Assembly (NCBI GenBank): GCA_964247055.1 | Contig: OZ176050.1 | Span: 4,340,001-4,404,000 of the forward strand | DNA: 64,000 nucleotides | Source: Paragordius varius | Taxonomy: Eukaryota; Nematomorpha | Direction of reading: 5' to 3' | In this document: positions 24,501 to 35,671 of the stretch, piece by piece | Layout of the letters: each line of letters opens with the position of its first letter | How positions within the stretch are numbered: the stretch's first letter is position 1 | Made by a program: the position numbers and the translations under genes | The notes under the pieces: generated by a model | Database searches by the model: none | The model's input: only the letters and a program-made list of their open reading frames with translations | What the model was told of the DNA's origin: nothing

Positions 24501-26956
24501 ATTGGGTACGTCGTCGATTAAAACGGGAAACGTTGTGACTTGATTTATTTTTGAGATGGATGATGCAGGATTCACCGCCATTAACTTAACGAGTTCCAGG
24601 AGTCTTTGGCGATTGTAAACGGCACCAATCTCTTCACCCAAGATTTTATCGAGGGCCAAACTGATGGGATAAGACAGGGGAGCCGTTATAACCATAAACA
24701 TTTTAGTTAACCAAATGGTGTGTGCCCCTATGGCTAAACCATGTCGCGTACAAATGGCTTGGGGCAATATTTCACCAAACAATGTAATACCTAAATTGTA
24801 ATGATGAATACAAACAATATAAATAATTGTATATAGGCTATGATTGCGATTATTATATAATATAAATTTATTATATTTCAATTTATTTCGTTAATGTTTT
24901 TTTTTTCAAAAATGAGTCGATTAGTTATATGTTTCAATGTAAAAATTAACAAATCTAAAAGCCAACATAGTTAAAAAATAGGTTTTAACCAAAAAGCATG
25001 ATTACAAAATACAAATGATTTGGATTCATAAAGGTATGTAATTATGAATTATAAATTAAATTTTATTGGCCGTGGTATAATATTTAATTAATTAATCTTC
25101 ACACCATAGTTTTGGCGCTTTTATATCAATCGATTAATATTATGTAAATTAAATTAATTTACATAAATTAATAGAAAAAAATATATTTTTAAAAAATATG
25201 GAATTAGAATCGTATATGAATATAATTGAATTTCTACCAAAAAAATTGTCACATAAAAATTTAAGTAAAACCTATATTACACAGCCAATTCAATATTTTT
25301 TTAACACAATTAATTTCAGTCCTTCAATTCAAATGGGGGTAGTTGAATACCCCAGGCGTGTTTAAATTTAAATATTTCAAAAAATATGGATTGAATTGAA
25401 ACTATGGCAAAAATTTGCACTCATATAACAATAATAAGCCGAAATATATAATAATGTTCATTGAAAAATACTTAATATTACTTATATTAAGGTATAACCT
25501 CAAAGTTAAAATTTAGTAAACATGACATGTGTGCCTTAGCTAAATTAAAAAATAACACAAAATTAACCATTTTTTCTGTTTCTATCAATGTTAGTTGTAA
25601 TTTAAATAAAAATCAGCCTTAATTTTAGATTTAAAATTAAATTAATGTTTTAAATTGAAAATTGAGTCGAAGTAATTTGATATAGAACTTTTTTCCAAAA
25701 CTAAATTTTATTTAGAAATTTCAACTTATTTATATAATTTTTATTGAGATAGAAGCAAATATTTAAATTAAAACCGTTACTTTCAGTAGTTTTTTAAAAA
25801 TTCAACTTAAATACAGTCCGGGATATTTAGATACTCCAATTTGAATCGAAGTGTTAATAAGTCCCATAATTAACACTCCTCAATGTTCAGATTTCAAAAT
25901 AAGATCATAGTTTGAAAGATCCATGTTACAAGTGGCATGAACTTTCCACAATACGGCGTAGTTTAAACGTATCATAAAAAAGTTGAATTTTATATTTCGT
26001 GCTAAAAAAACCATACCTATAGTTGAGACGATGACAGCAACCTTGCCAGACGATAAGTTCTCCAGAAAAACCGTTAAGGTCGAATTGACAAGCACATTCC
26101 CCAAGACAAGAGAACAAAGCAGAAAATTACCACGTTTCCTTAGGGGTGCAATGGCACGGGCATACTTTTTTTCAAAATACGTTCCACTTTTTTGAATAAG
26201 CGTAAGCTCAGTAAGATCAAGTGAAAGTAAACCAATGGTAAGACCACTGAAAAGACCTGAAATGAGAAACATGACAATAATGATAAAGATTTGGACCCCC
26301 ATGATAGGGATAATGTATCGGGATCGTGTGTTAACCAAAGCAACTCTTAACCATGAGAATGGACTGGCATATTCTAACGTACCATCCATACTGTTGGGGA
26401 GAGTGGATTTAACATCTTGTGTAGAAGTACCAAATAAGATTGAGTATTTGGTGGATTCAAGGGTCTTTTTCACACAAAGCTGAAAATAGGAAGCACCATA
26501 CGTCTTCATAAAGATGGGAAAGGTTACATCAAATAGCGCCATAAATGGTACAAAAACGTATTGTTCCGTTTCTTTCAGCATTATTTTAGTATCATATAAG
26601 GTCATGGATTTACTTGCAAAAAGCTCTGTGACCCTGTGTTCATCACAAGTCCCGTTTCCTCCAGACTTTGAAAATGCGATTTTAATTTGTATAACTTCAT
26701 TACTAAAAGACGTCCAAATATTTTTTTCCAAATAAAAGAATCCATACATTTGTATAGTTGTATTTTTCCCATAAAAAATAGGCAATGGATTTGGTGACAC
26801 AATAGGAGCTATACATTCGTTTTCCTCAGCGTTGCAAAAATAGAATAAAGATGTATGTCGCTTCAATGATAAAACAACTATTCCACCTTCCGAAACAATA
26901 TTTAATCCATTTACGAATTCGAATAATATAAAAATTGATAGCAAAAAAATTTTCAT
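18536..26956 (-). CDS. CNNM: CNNM (ancient conserved domain protein / cyclin M) metal transporter, 11 exons
   Basis: Plasma-membrane Mg2+ transport protein family. Exons (high to low): 26956-26017, 24790-23372, 22855-22712, 22367-22212, 21737-21437, 20812-20709, 20638-20510, 20277-20094, 19735-19338, 19139-18987, 18681-18536; 1357 aa, frame open throughout. Order: signal peptide (1-17); extracellular domain to about 200; DUF21 membrane domain about 214-384, with [33 protein letters not shown] and [19 protein letters not shown]; an unusual ~286-residue Ser/Asn/Thr/Lys-rich insert (about 385-670); CBS1 ([53 protein letters not shown]); CBS2 ([20 protein letters not shown]); C-terminal cyclic-nucleotide-binding-like domain ([28 protein letters not shown]). 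Exon 6 has two in-frame acceptors 3 nt apart. Intron 1 holds a MITE. A His-rich stretch ([15 protein letters not shown]) lies in exon 5. Confidence 0.93.
25301..25857 (+). mobile_element. ~555-bp MITE family, copy 3 (in CNNM intron 1)
   Basis: Forward copy of the family at 3338-3896, bounded by TTAACACAATTAATTTCAGT on the left and CCAATTTGAATCGAAGTGTTAA-type sequence on the right. It lies entirely within intron 1 of the CNNM gene and its right end is only about 160 bp from exon 1. Confidence 0.7.
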
Positions 26957-27522
26957 AAAATATCAGCTAATAAAATTCATGGTTTTTATAAGTTCAAATT
27001 TTAAACCGCTGACGAAATGAATGTAATCAGGCGCACGCCTCTTAAATATTTTTTTAGAAATTTTACCGATAGTAATTTTTATTATAATTTTAGCGGTAAT
27101 TAAAACAGAAAATATAAAAGAAGATAGAAACCATACTTTTGACCAATACAAGAATCAAGAATATTTTAAAAATAATAATTGGTCTTTTTATGATCAGATT
27201 GTTGAAATGGAGAAGGAAAAATGCACTCGACCTTCAAATAAAGATACCAAATAAACCGCATTTATTGTTTAATAAGCTTGTGATCCTTTACAATGCTGGA
27301 TTTTTATAAATACGTATATCTTTTTTGCTGGATTTGACATTTATTCGTTAATTAGTATTTTAATACGGATTTGTATTATAAATCTTTATTTCATTTCAGC
27401 TTGCGAATCGATAGATATCTTTCTAAAATGCTAAAACAGCCAAAATTAAGTTCTAATTTTATTTTATCACACAATAGGCATGTAATTATCGGGGTTTATA
27501 TTACAGAGCTTAAAAACTTATG
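26957..27522. other. CNNM upstream region
   Basis: 5' side of the CNNM gene. A short open stretch on the minus strand (27151-26963) has hydrophobic residues but no homology I recognise, and is probably chance. No promoter element stands out. Confidence 0.4.
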
Positions 27523-27869
27523 CATTGGTTCCCAACCTTTTTTTATTGGCGCCCCACCAAATTGACAAAAAATTCTTGCGCCCCCATCCCCCCAAAAAAC
27601 AAAGATGAAAATACAAAATTTATTTAGAAAAATCATAAATAATGAAATCTTTGTATCTGTGTTGTCATATTTTTCCACATCGAGGACAAATAATTTTTTG
27701 CACCTGAGATCATCATTAAACTTATATTTGTTAATAATCGAACCAAGGCTGATAATTTATATTATATTAAATAAGCTAATTATCAAATAATAATAAACAT
27801 TAATTATTAACATAAATTTTAGATCATTTCTCCAAATTTACGCGCCCCCACCCCTAGAAGAAACCACTG
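27523..27869. mobile_element. hAT-type MITE
   Basis: Ends CATTGGTTCCCAACC... and (reverse strand) CAGTGGTTTCTTCTAGGGG, followed on both sides by GC-rich 'GGCGCCCC' / 'GCGCGTAAAT' blocks; such CA(g/t)TGGTT ends are common in hAT elements. Flanking octamers AACTTATG (27515-27522) and CTTTTATG (27870-27877) agree at the last five positions, consistent with a decayed 8-bp duplication. Confidence 0.5.
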
Positions 27870-29189
27870 CTTTTATGTATTTTAGAGCGCTAATTTATTA
27901 GTTGATTGATAGTAAAATGCGGTTATCGGCTTGATCTTATCTGACCCTAAGGATATTTGCCCGGCATAATAAAAAATATAAATTGTGCTATTTATTAATA
28001 TATTTTAAGATTGTGCAGAAAAATTTTGTCAAAACGGAAAATAAGAAGCCAGCATAAAGGATTTATTACTGAAATCCTTGTTTTAAAATATTTTTATATT
28101 TTAAGATATGTGATTTATTTATTAACATTAAAACGGACTTACAAAACTCAAAATAATTATAGTTAATTAATTAATCTTTCAATTTAACGATTCAAATATT
28201 AGTTGTATAAATAATATGTAATATTATTGGTAATTTGTTGATTCAGTATGGATCTAATGTCATATATCCCTAAATGAATTTCCAAATAACTTTAAATGCA
28301 AATAAAAAAGACGATTTTATATTAACTCTTTGTAATTACTGTATCATAAAATATATATATCATGTCAAATGTTGGGTAAGGTGTTTATTGAATTGACAAA
28401 GTTACCCGCTTTCAGAATGTAAAATTGGGTCTTATCGCATTAGAATTATGGCTATGTGCATTGCATTTTATATGGTCGATTAAATTGAAAATATCAAACA
28501 ACATTAAATTTTTTAGTTTTAAAGCTTATATATGAAAACCTTTTTATTAAAATTATTTTTAAAAAATACTATGAAGTATCAAAAAACCAACCTGATATGA
28601 TTTGAATATGGTGGTATTATTGTAAATATATTGGGCAAAGAATGAATTATTGATAGCCATCAAATCTTGCTTACACATTTTAAAAAATAAGTTATATTTT
28701 CTTTCCGTAAAGCCCTAAATAAAAGTTTGAATAAAACGATCTGACAAATTATTTATTTTATATGTTAATGTTTTCACGATTGATGACAGCTGATCGGATA
28801 AATTAATTTATGGGTTGCAATCTCCTGATATCCAAATGACAGACTGGCATTTTCCAATATTAAAAAACTGGATAAATAATTTGAATTTAGAATGAGGTAG
28901 AAATTTATTAAATTTTTTATGGTTATAACGGGAAGTGAGCAGATTCCGAACCACAAAAACGCATGATAGGAGCTTTTAAGACTGCGACTAAATTACTCAG
29001 TGCCTTGATTAACTTAACTCTGTTCTCATCGGTATGAAATAAAGCGCAAACCTTGTTAGCAAAAGGCTGATAACAAATAAAGGGTGTAACGGAGGATTGT
29101 CGGCCACCTTCCGTCAAAGCACCCTCTACCTACCCGCGCATTGGAGCTTCAGAGCGGGGAGTCACACCGGGTGTTGGGTTTGATGCTAT
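27870..29189. other. Gene-poor stretch with one unexplained open segment
   Basis: Mostly AT-rich. Between 28923 and 29117 (minus strand) a 64-codon open frame of noticeably higher GC reads with phrases such as TPFICYQPFANKVCALF and IKALSNLVAVLKAPIM. It continues upstream of its ATG as far as about 29125. I do not recognise it; being next to a foldback element it may be transposon-derived. Confidence 0.35.
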
Positions 29190-29668
29190 ACCATTTCCCA
29201 ATCAAAATAAACGTTTTCTCAGTCAATCGAAACATTTTCCCAATCAAACGAAACGTTTTCCCAGTCAATCGAAACGTTTTCCCAGTCAATAAAAACGGTT
29301 TTATTTTTGATGATAAATATCAAAACAAGAATTTAAAAACAACTTTAAACCATTATTAGCGTAATATATGGAGATAATTTTTAATTAAAAACACAATTAT
29401 TGAACGACAATTTTTCCAAGTATATTCCAGTGCACAATCATTAATGACTTATTCTTTAAATGTTATATTTTTGGAATTTGAGTTAAGATAATATTTTTTA
29501 TTTTACCGATGGTTCGCAATAATATTTGGGGAACGCTTCACAACAGTTTTTAAATATGTCAGGTTTGTCGATAAAAATACTATGGGAAAAAATATCTAAA
29601 CGAAAATTTTTTTTGATAAAAATGTTTTGGATTTAAAAATATTTAATAAAAAGGATATTTGACTAAAA

Positions 29669-29955
29669 CAAGGGTGTCCAACCTTCGCCGGCCGCATTTT
29701 TAATTCAAAAAGCACACGGTTCCCCATTCGAAATATATACGGGCATTCACATAATTTTTTGATTAATAAGACTGTAAAATACAAACACAATGTAACAATT
29801 TTTTTAATTCGTTACCAATTTAATAGACTCATTCATAATAATTGCGTAAGAAATATGAATATTACTAAGATTTTGTGGGCATATTTTTGCATATAGATTT
29901 CTAAAGTTTTTGCTGGCCGCACCTCGGAAGGCCGCCTTAGGCCCCAACCAAATGT
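29669..29955. mobile_element. hAT-like fragment nested in the foldback loop
   Basis: Begins CAAGGGTGTCCAACC with GCCGGCCGC just inside; the other side has GGCCGCACCTCGGAAGGCCGCC and GGCCCCAACC. 'Ca.ggGTGTCCAAC..ggCCGC' ends are a frequent hAT signature, and the element at 62061-62314 begins similarly. Right boundary and target duplication are not resolved. Confidence 0.4.
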
Positions 29956-30299
29956 TAAATATTATAAAAGGGTAAAATTTATGTTTAAGATCTAATATAA
30001 AGTGTTAAATGACCTTTGTGATAAAAATGGTATATTTAATTCCTCCGTAACTATAGATTTTTTAAGTTAGCCACAAATATTAATGCGAACCATTGGTAAA
30101 ATAAAAAATATTATCTTAACTCAAATTCCAAAAATATAACCTTTAAAGAATAAGTCCATAATGATTGTGCACTGGAATATAATTGAAAAATTGTCATTCA
30201 ATAATTGTGTTTTTAATTAAAAATTATCTCCATATATTACGCTAATAATGGTTTAAAGTTGTTTTTATATTCTTGTTTTGATATTTATCATCAAAAATA

Positions 30300-30690
30300 A
30301 ACCGTTTTTATTGACTGGGAAAATGTTTCATTTGACTGGGAAAATGTTACGATTGACTGGGAAAACGTTTCGATTGAGTGGGAAAATGTTTCGATTGACT
30401 GGGAAAACGTTTCGATTGACTGGGAAAACGTTTCGATTGATTGGGAAAATGTTTCGATTGACTGGGAAAACGTTTCGATTGACTGGGAAAGCGTTTATTT
30501 AGACTGGGAAATGGTATATATCTTATTTTGATATTTATCATCGAAAATAAAACCGGTTTTATTTACAGGGATAACGTTTTTATTGATTGGGAAAATGTTT
30601 TTATTAACTGGAAACATGTTTCGATTGACTGGGAAAATTTGACTGGGAAAACGTTTCGATTGACTGGGAAAACGTTTATTTTGACTGGGA
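30300..30690. repeat. 21-bp minisatellite, right arm of foldback element
   Basis: Unit GACTGGGAAAACGTTTCGAT(T), repeated about 15 times with point differences and one interruption (30515-30580) where a copy of the 'ttgatatttatcatc.aaaataaa' arm sequence is inserted. Being a multiple of three it yields repetitive open frames on both strands that are not genes. Confidence 0.9.
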
Positions 30691-30939
30691 AATGGTTTAT
30701 CTACATATTTAGTATCTAAATTCATAAACAAAAACCTTTATGTTAGGTGTGTTATTGTAATTAATTTGGTTAATAAACTATAATATATATATGTACATTA
30801 AAAATGTAAATATCGCCATGGTGAGAATGTGAAAGTAATATTACAGTGTTTTGCTTCTTACTCCTTAAAGTAATGTCAAAGGTCTATGCGAGTCAAAAGA
30901 ATTTATTTTAAGATAATATTTTTGGTGAAAAAAAAACCC

Positions 30940-32874
30940 CAAATTAACGGCTAATAAAAAACGCCTGACCTTAATTTTTACCTATTACGGGTAACATTTC
31001 CAGCTTTTAATGAGCTAATATGGCTTCACAAATATTCTGTAAATTAGCTCCAAAACAACGCAATTTCTATATAGTGACACAGTTTATGGCGGGTAGCTCA
31101 CCCAGGAGCAGGTATAAAAAAAGCGTTGGGCAAAATTTTTGCCTTTATATGGGGAATATCTGGAATTATTATAAATTCCATAAATCCCTGTAAGTTCTTG
31201 GAAATATTAGATAATACTTAAAAATTGTTTTATGGCGACGCATTTTTCAGGGCGTAAAACTTTGCTTAGCGACTCATTTAAATAACCCTTATCTAAAATA
31301 TTTGTTTTTAAGGGGTAATATATATTTTAAGCCCTTTTAACTCACATAGTCTCCTAGGTTTTCTGAAATTTGGCTCCAAAGGCATGCTGTATCGATATGG
31401 TGACGCAGTTTTACGCGGATAGCACTAACCAGGAGCGAAACAAAAAAAACAACGCTCGATTAAAATTTTTGTCTTAATTCGGGTAATAACTGGAAGCATG
31501 ATTGAATCCATATGTGCTTGAGGTATTTTCAAAAAATTGCCTACCAAAAAGTCATTCTATGGTGGCGTATTTTCCTAGGGGAAGGGCCTAATTAAGAAGT
31601 AATTTAATAAAACGCTCTACTTAAATTTTGCATTTTACGGGTAATATTTCAAGTCCTTATTGATTTCATTTGGCCTGATTTGCCTCCAAAGTCACACTGT
31701 ATAGATATGGTGGCGCAGTTGTGGGCGGGTAGCCCTTTACTCAGAGGCCAATATAAAAAAGACGTTCGATAAAAATTTTTGCCTTTATAAGGGGAATACC
31801 TGGAATCATTATTCATTCCATATCTTCTTAATAGTTTTTGGAAGAATGGCTTTAAAACTATATATTAGTCAAATGATAGCGCATTTTTTAGGGCGTAAAG
31901 GGCCTAACGGCTAATTTAAAAAAACCGCTTGACTTAAATTTTTTACGGGTAATATTCAGGCCTTTATTAAACTTATATGACCTGATAAGCTTTCTGAAAA
32001 TTAACTCCTAAACAACGCAATTTTGATATGGTGGCGCAGTTTTAGGCGGGTAGCTCCCTACCCAGAGACTGATACAAAAAAAGCGCTTGATTACAATTTT
32101 TGCCTATTTACGGATAATACCTGTAATTATGATTGATTCCATATGTTCTTTAGTTTTTGGAGAAATTGCCTCACTAAAAAATCTATGGTGGCGCATTTTT
32201 CAGGGCGTGAAGACCTTAAATAACGGCTAATTTTAAAAGCCCGCGCTACCTAAATATTTCACTTGTTACGGGTAATATTATAAGCAGCTATTGAACTTAT
32301 ATGGCCGGATAGGTTTTCTGTAGTATACCCCCAAAGGCACGCAATTTCGATACGGGGTAGTTTTTAGCGGATATCTCCTTACCCAGGAGTCAATATATAA
32401 AAAACGCACGACTTAAATATATGCCTTTTAACAGGAATACTTGGAATCCTCATTATACGGTCTATTACTCTGAGCGAAATATAGATTAAAAAAATTATTT
32501 TTGTGGACTTAATTTTTTTGAAAAAAATGGCATTTTACGGGAGGAGCGGGTAAAAAGAGGGCCTAAATTAAAAGAGTGAGCCATCTATGTTCGGCAATCA
32601 AAAAAAATAAAATCATATTTAAAATCGAATGGTCCAACACCTTTTCCGGAAAATTGTCTCAAAAACACGATTTTTGTGGACTTCTGTTTTCAAAAAAACC
32701 CGTTTTTAACACGGGGTGGGCCCGAACTGGAAGCCTAATTCAAAAAAGGACGAAGCTATTGTCGGGGCATTCATTAATGATTATATTTTTTTGATATTTG
32801 GATTTTAATGGGTTTACCGGTTTTCCGGAAACAGATCACAAAGCCAGCATTTTCCATTTTTATAAATATATAGA
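30940..32874 (-). mobile_element. Non-autonomous Helitron, copy C, 3'-truncated
   Basis: On the minus strand it starts TCTATATATTTATAAAAATG after an A (plus-strand 32875 is T) and runs through TTTCCGGAAAACCGG, the CGGGCCCAC block and five or six ~320-bp units, whose GGGTAG/CTACCC hairpins appear near 31092, 31412, 31728, 32048 and 32370. It ends inside the unit at a point equivalent to about 17220 of copy B; no hairpin or CTAG terminus follows, so the 3' end is missing. It is in opposite orientation to copy B, with the CNNM gene between them. Confidence 0.75.
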
Positions 32875-33485
32875 TAAGACAGCAACTATTTACATTTTTA
32901 TAATTGCAAGACGAGATTCAGTAACAATTTAAAATTTTATAGTTTTCAAACCCCTTTTTAGATTTTAAGAAAAAGCATCCTTGAAATAATTTTAGGACCC
33001 AAATACTTCTTCTGTTGATAGATATAATGAAAAATGCACCAACTAGAGTTGAGCCACTTTTGATATGCCTTTCAATTAAGCGCCACCTCCCTGGGAAAAT
33101 AGGCGTGATTTATAAAATTCATCAAAAAATCGTGTCTTTTCAACATTTTTTCGGGTTATGCTGGCCTAATTAATTTTATTAATAATACAAACTATTATTT
33201 TAAAGAAAAAGCCAAGCATAGTGTAGGCCCGATTTGGAATTAACGCCTAAATATCATTTTTGCAAAAACGCGAGTCCTAAAAAATATTTTTTAAATGCAG
33301 TAAAAATTGAAATACGGACAAAACATAAAAATGTAATATTTTTTTCAAAAGACCGCTACACCTTTTCTTTAATCTAACTCATTGTTTTCATTACTACTGC
33401 ACAATCAAATATATGTTTTACAATTTTAAATAAATAATTTAGATTGGATAAATAAGTTTAAAAATTTTTGAATATATGTTTTTAT
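32875..33485. other. Old repeat-derived DNA
   Basis: Contains phrases related to the Helitron family (33118-33160 'aaaaatcgtgtctttt', 33228-33265 'cgatttggaattaacgcc'), probably relics of an older insertion. No gene. Confidence 0.35.
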
Positions 33486-33702
33486 CAGGGTTTCGAATTG
33501 GTTCCAAAAAAAGTGGAACTGTAACCAGGGGTGATTCATGGACGGTTGGAACCGGAACAGCCCTGATTCTCAAGAATATTAAAATGGAACCGGGTGGTTC
33601 CTTTAATTTTGGAATAGGAACCGGTGTGGTTACTGAGGAAGTGGAACAGGAACGGGTTTGTTTCAACCCAATGGAAGCGGGTTCTGTATCAAAGCCCCCC
33701 TG
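33486..33702. mobile_element. hAT MITE with perfect 8-bp target duplication
   Basis: Element of 217 bp starting CAGGGTTTCGAATTGG and ending CAAAGCCCCCCTG, flanked on both sides by GTTTTTAT (33478-33485 and 33703-33710). The inside is GC-rich compared with its surroundings and repeats 'GGAACCGG..GGTTCC' blocks that also form inverted pairs. A 94-codon open frame across it is an accident of composition. Confidence 0.85.
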
Positions 33703-35494
33703 GTTTTTATGTTTTGTCTGTATATTTTTAATTTTTACTCTAATTTATTTATTACTATGAGGCAATAATCAATATGGCTTTCTACTTGTGGAACTCTGCT
33801 GCTTGGAGGGAGCCGAGTGTAAAAACCAAAATTTAAGCGCATTTCATTTATCATCCATCCTCTTCCCAATGCGCTACCATATAAAAATAACGAGGTTTTA
33901 ATATAAATTTCTCCCAAATTATGAAATGGATTCAATAAAGTTTTAGCTATTTCCAATACAGCAAAAAATTTTAGCCCTCTTTTTTAAAGAGCCCATCATA
34001 AGCTTTGATATTCGCCCAAGTTAAGAAACCACATCAATTCAATAATGCTGCTAAGTATATCGCGTAATATCAAATAGCCACGATATAAAAACAGTGTGGA
34101 TTTGATGTATATTTTCAGAAAACCTCTGAAACCATAACTTTCAATATTCTATTTGGTATTTACCGTTGAGGGCTAAAATATTGGTCAAGTTTGGCAGTTT
34201 AGTAGGTCTTAACCTACAGTAAAAACAATTTAATTTCACATTCTACTACTCGTATTCCATTTGTGTTTATGGTGCACGGCAGGTAAAATAAAAAACACAA
34301 ATTCGTTTTTTATCTGATAAATTTCAATTTAACAATTTTTATATGTGAACAATGTTAAAAATCGCTCTGCGGTCATAAAATCTCCAAAAGGTAGGGCAGT
34401 ATTAGATGTAAAAACAACCATATATACTTTTGTTCATTATCTAATTTAATTGGTCCAAATGGCGGTTTAATTACAAAAGCTAATTAAGTTAACTGTATTA
34501 TGTATAATCTTTGACTGTTAAACATATAAGTTAATTTTATTAGTTTTACTTCATTAATTATTGAAAACTAATAACTCTTTAGATTTTCGTATCTAAATCA
34601 TATCTGTATATGATAAAATACCTCTTAATAGACCTAATTTTATTGAAACTAATTTGATAATCATTGTAAATTGTACCGATTTTTTATTTTTATTAAATAT
34701 ATTAATAATTTATTTTTAGCATCATTCTATGCTAATATTAGTCTAAAATATATGATATAGGTGTAAATGTTACAATGTAAAGAAAGCTTCAAATACATAT
34801 ATGGGAAATTTATGCCTTCCCAATGTTTTTTGCCAATCACCGTTACAAGACAAATAATTATATATACTTTAATGATATTTACCATTTTTTTCATTAAAAC
34901 ACCTTAACCTGTCTAATTATATGTATATATTTTTTGAAATTTAGTCGCAATCTTTAAACAATATATATACCTAAAAATTGTCACTAAGGTAGTCAATGGT
35001 AACCAAAATAAGAAAAATTTATCATTTTTTGTGATTAATGTTAATATTTATCTTTTACATATCGCCCAATTCAAATAAAAGGGCTTCAAAGCTGAACCTA
35101 ACATTTATTATGTTGCACTTACATAAATAGTTGCCAATTATCGATTTTGATTATGCATATTTAAATTCTACAATAAAATGTAATGTAATATATGTTATAG
35201 CGTAATAAAACATATATGTATGTGTAAAATGCTAATTCATTGTACCCATGTCCTTAAAATCCCATTACACAAAGTAATTGTTAAAATCAATTGTCGACAA
35301 AACAATCAAATAGGTATTTTTGGTCTAAATATTAAGAGTGATAAAATAAAAATTATCAGATCTTAATTTATATAAATTAGGTTCCCATACCCTTTTAAAT
35401 ATACATTATGAGTAAGGCCCATGTAAAATTACTAAAATCGAAGTGAATGAGCCTTCCATCATGTTGGAATTATTGAGCCTGTTTTTTTTCAGGA
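33703..35494. other. AT-rich intergenic DNA
   Basis: No gene. 33750-33960 is somewhat richer in GC and may be part of another old transposon, but has no recognisable ends. Confidence 0.4.
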
Positions 35495-35671
35495 TTAAGG
35501 TTATTACAAAAGCGGATATCCCGAGAACTGAAAGAATTTTTGGAAGCCGAAAACTGTATTAACCTAAATAAAGTAAATTTAATCTATGTATATGATAGGT
35601 TTATGGAAACTTTGGATATGCATCAAAAAATATTTTTTGGGCAAATGTTTACTGAAGGTTATAATGTTTAA
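35495..35671 (+). other. Unexplained coding-like segment
   Basis: Directly after a good acceptor-like tract (GTTTTTTTTCAG, 35481-35492) there is a 58-codon open frame with balanced amino-acid composition unlike its AT-rich neighbours: LRLLQKRISRELKEFLEAEN, then CINLNKVNLIYVYDRFMETL, then DMHQKIFFGQMFTEGYNV and a stop. It has no ATG at its start, so if real it is a last exon or part of a decayed element. No partner exon found. I do not recognise a family. Confidence 0.3.

Larger units (their letters stand above)
29190..30696. mobile_element. Foldback (FB-like) element with minisatellite arms
   Basis: The outer ends are inverted: ACCATTTCCCAATCAAAATA at the left, and TATTTTGACTGGGAAATGGT at the right. 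Inside each end is a 21-bp tandem array (left about 5 units to 29300; right about 15 units, 30300-30500 and 30590-30690), then a unique arm of about 230 bp that is nearly perfectly inverted (for example TTAGCGTAATATATGGAGAT at 29357 and ATCTCCATATATTACGCTAA at 30227; GTGCACAATCATTA against TAATGATTGTGCAC). The loop (about 29550-30060) contains a nested hAT-like piece. This architecture matches foldback elements as known from Drosophila. No transposase is present. Confidence 0.8.

Noticed and set aside
23692-24543. Plus-strand open frames opposite CNNM exon 2
   Set aside because: They are antisense shadows of the low-complexity insert and membrane region of the CNNM gene.
26963-27151. Short hydrophobic open frame upstream of CNNM
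   Set aside because: AT-rich by-product with no splice link to CNNM, which already starts with a signal peptide at 26956.
29141-29359. Tandem spaced repeats resembling a CRISPR array
   Set aside because: Units are directly adjacent with no unique spacers, and the genome is clearly animal.
30278-30731. Repetitive open frames (LTGKTFR-type and antisense)
   Set aside because: Same cause: the 21-bp minisatellite of the foldback element.
33439-33760. 94- and 75-codon open frames
   Set aside because: They cross a hAT MITE with perfect target duplications; the open frame reflects its GGAACC repeats.
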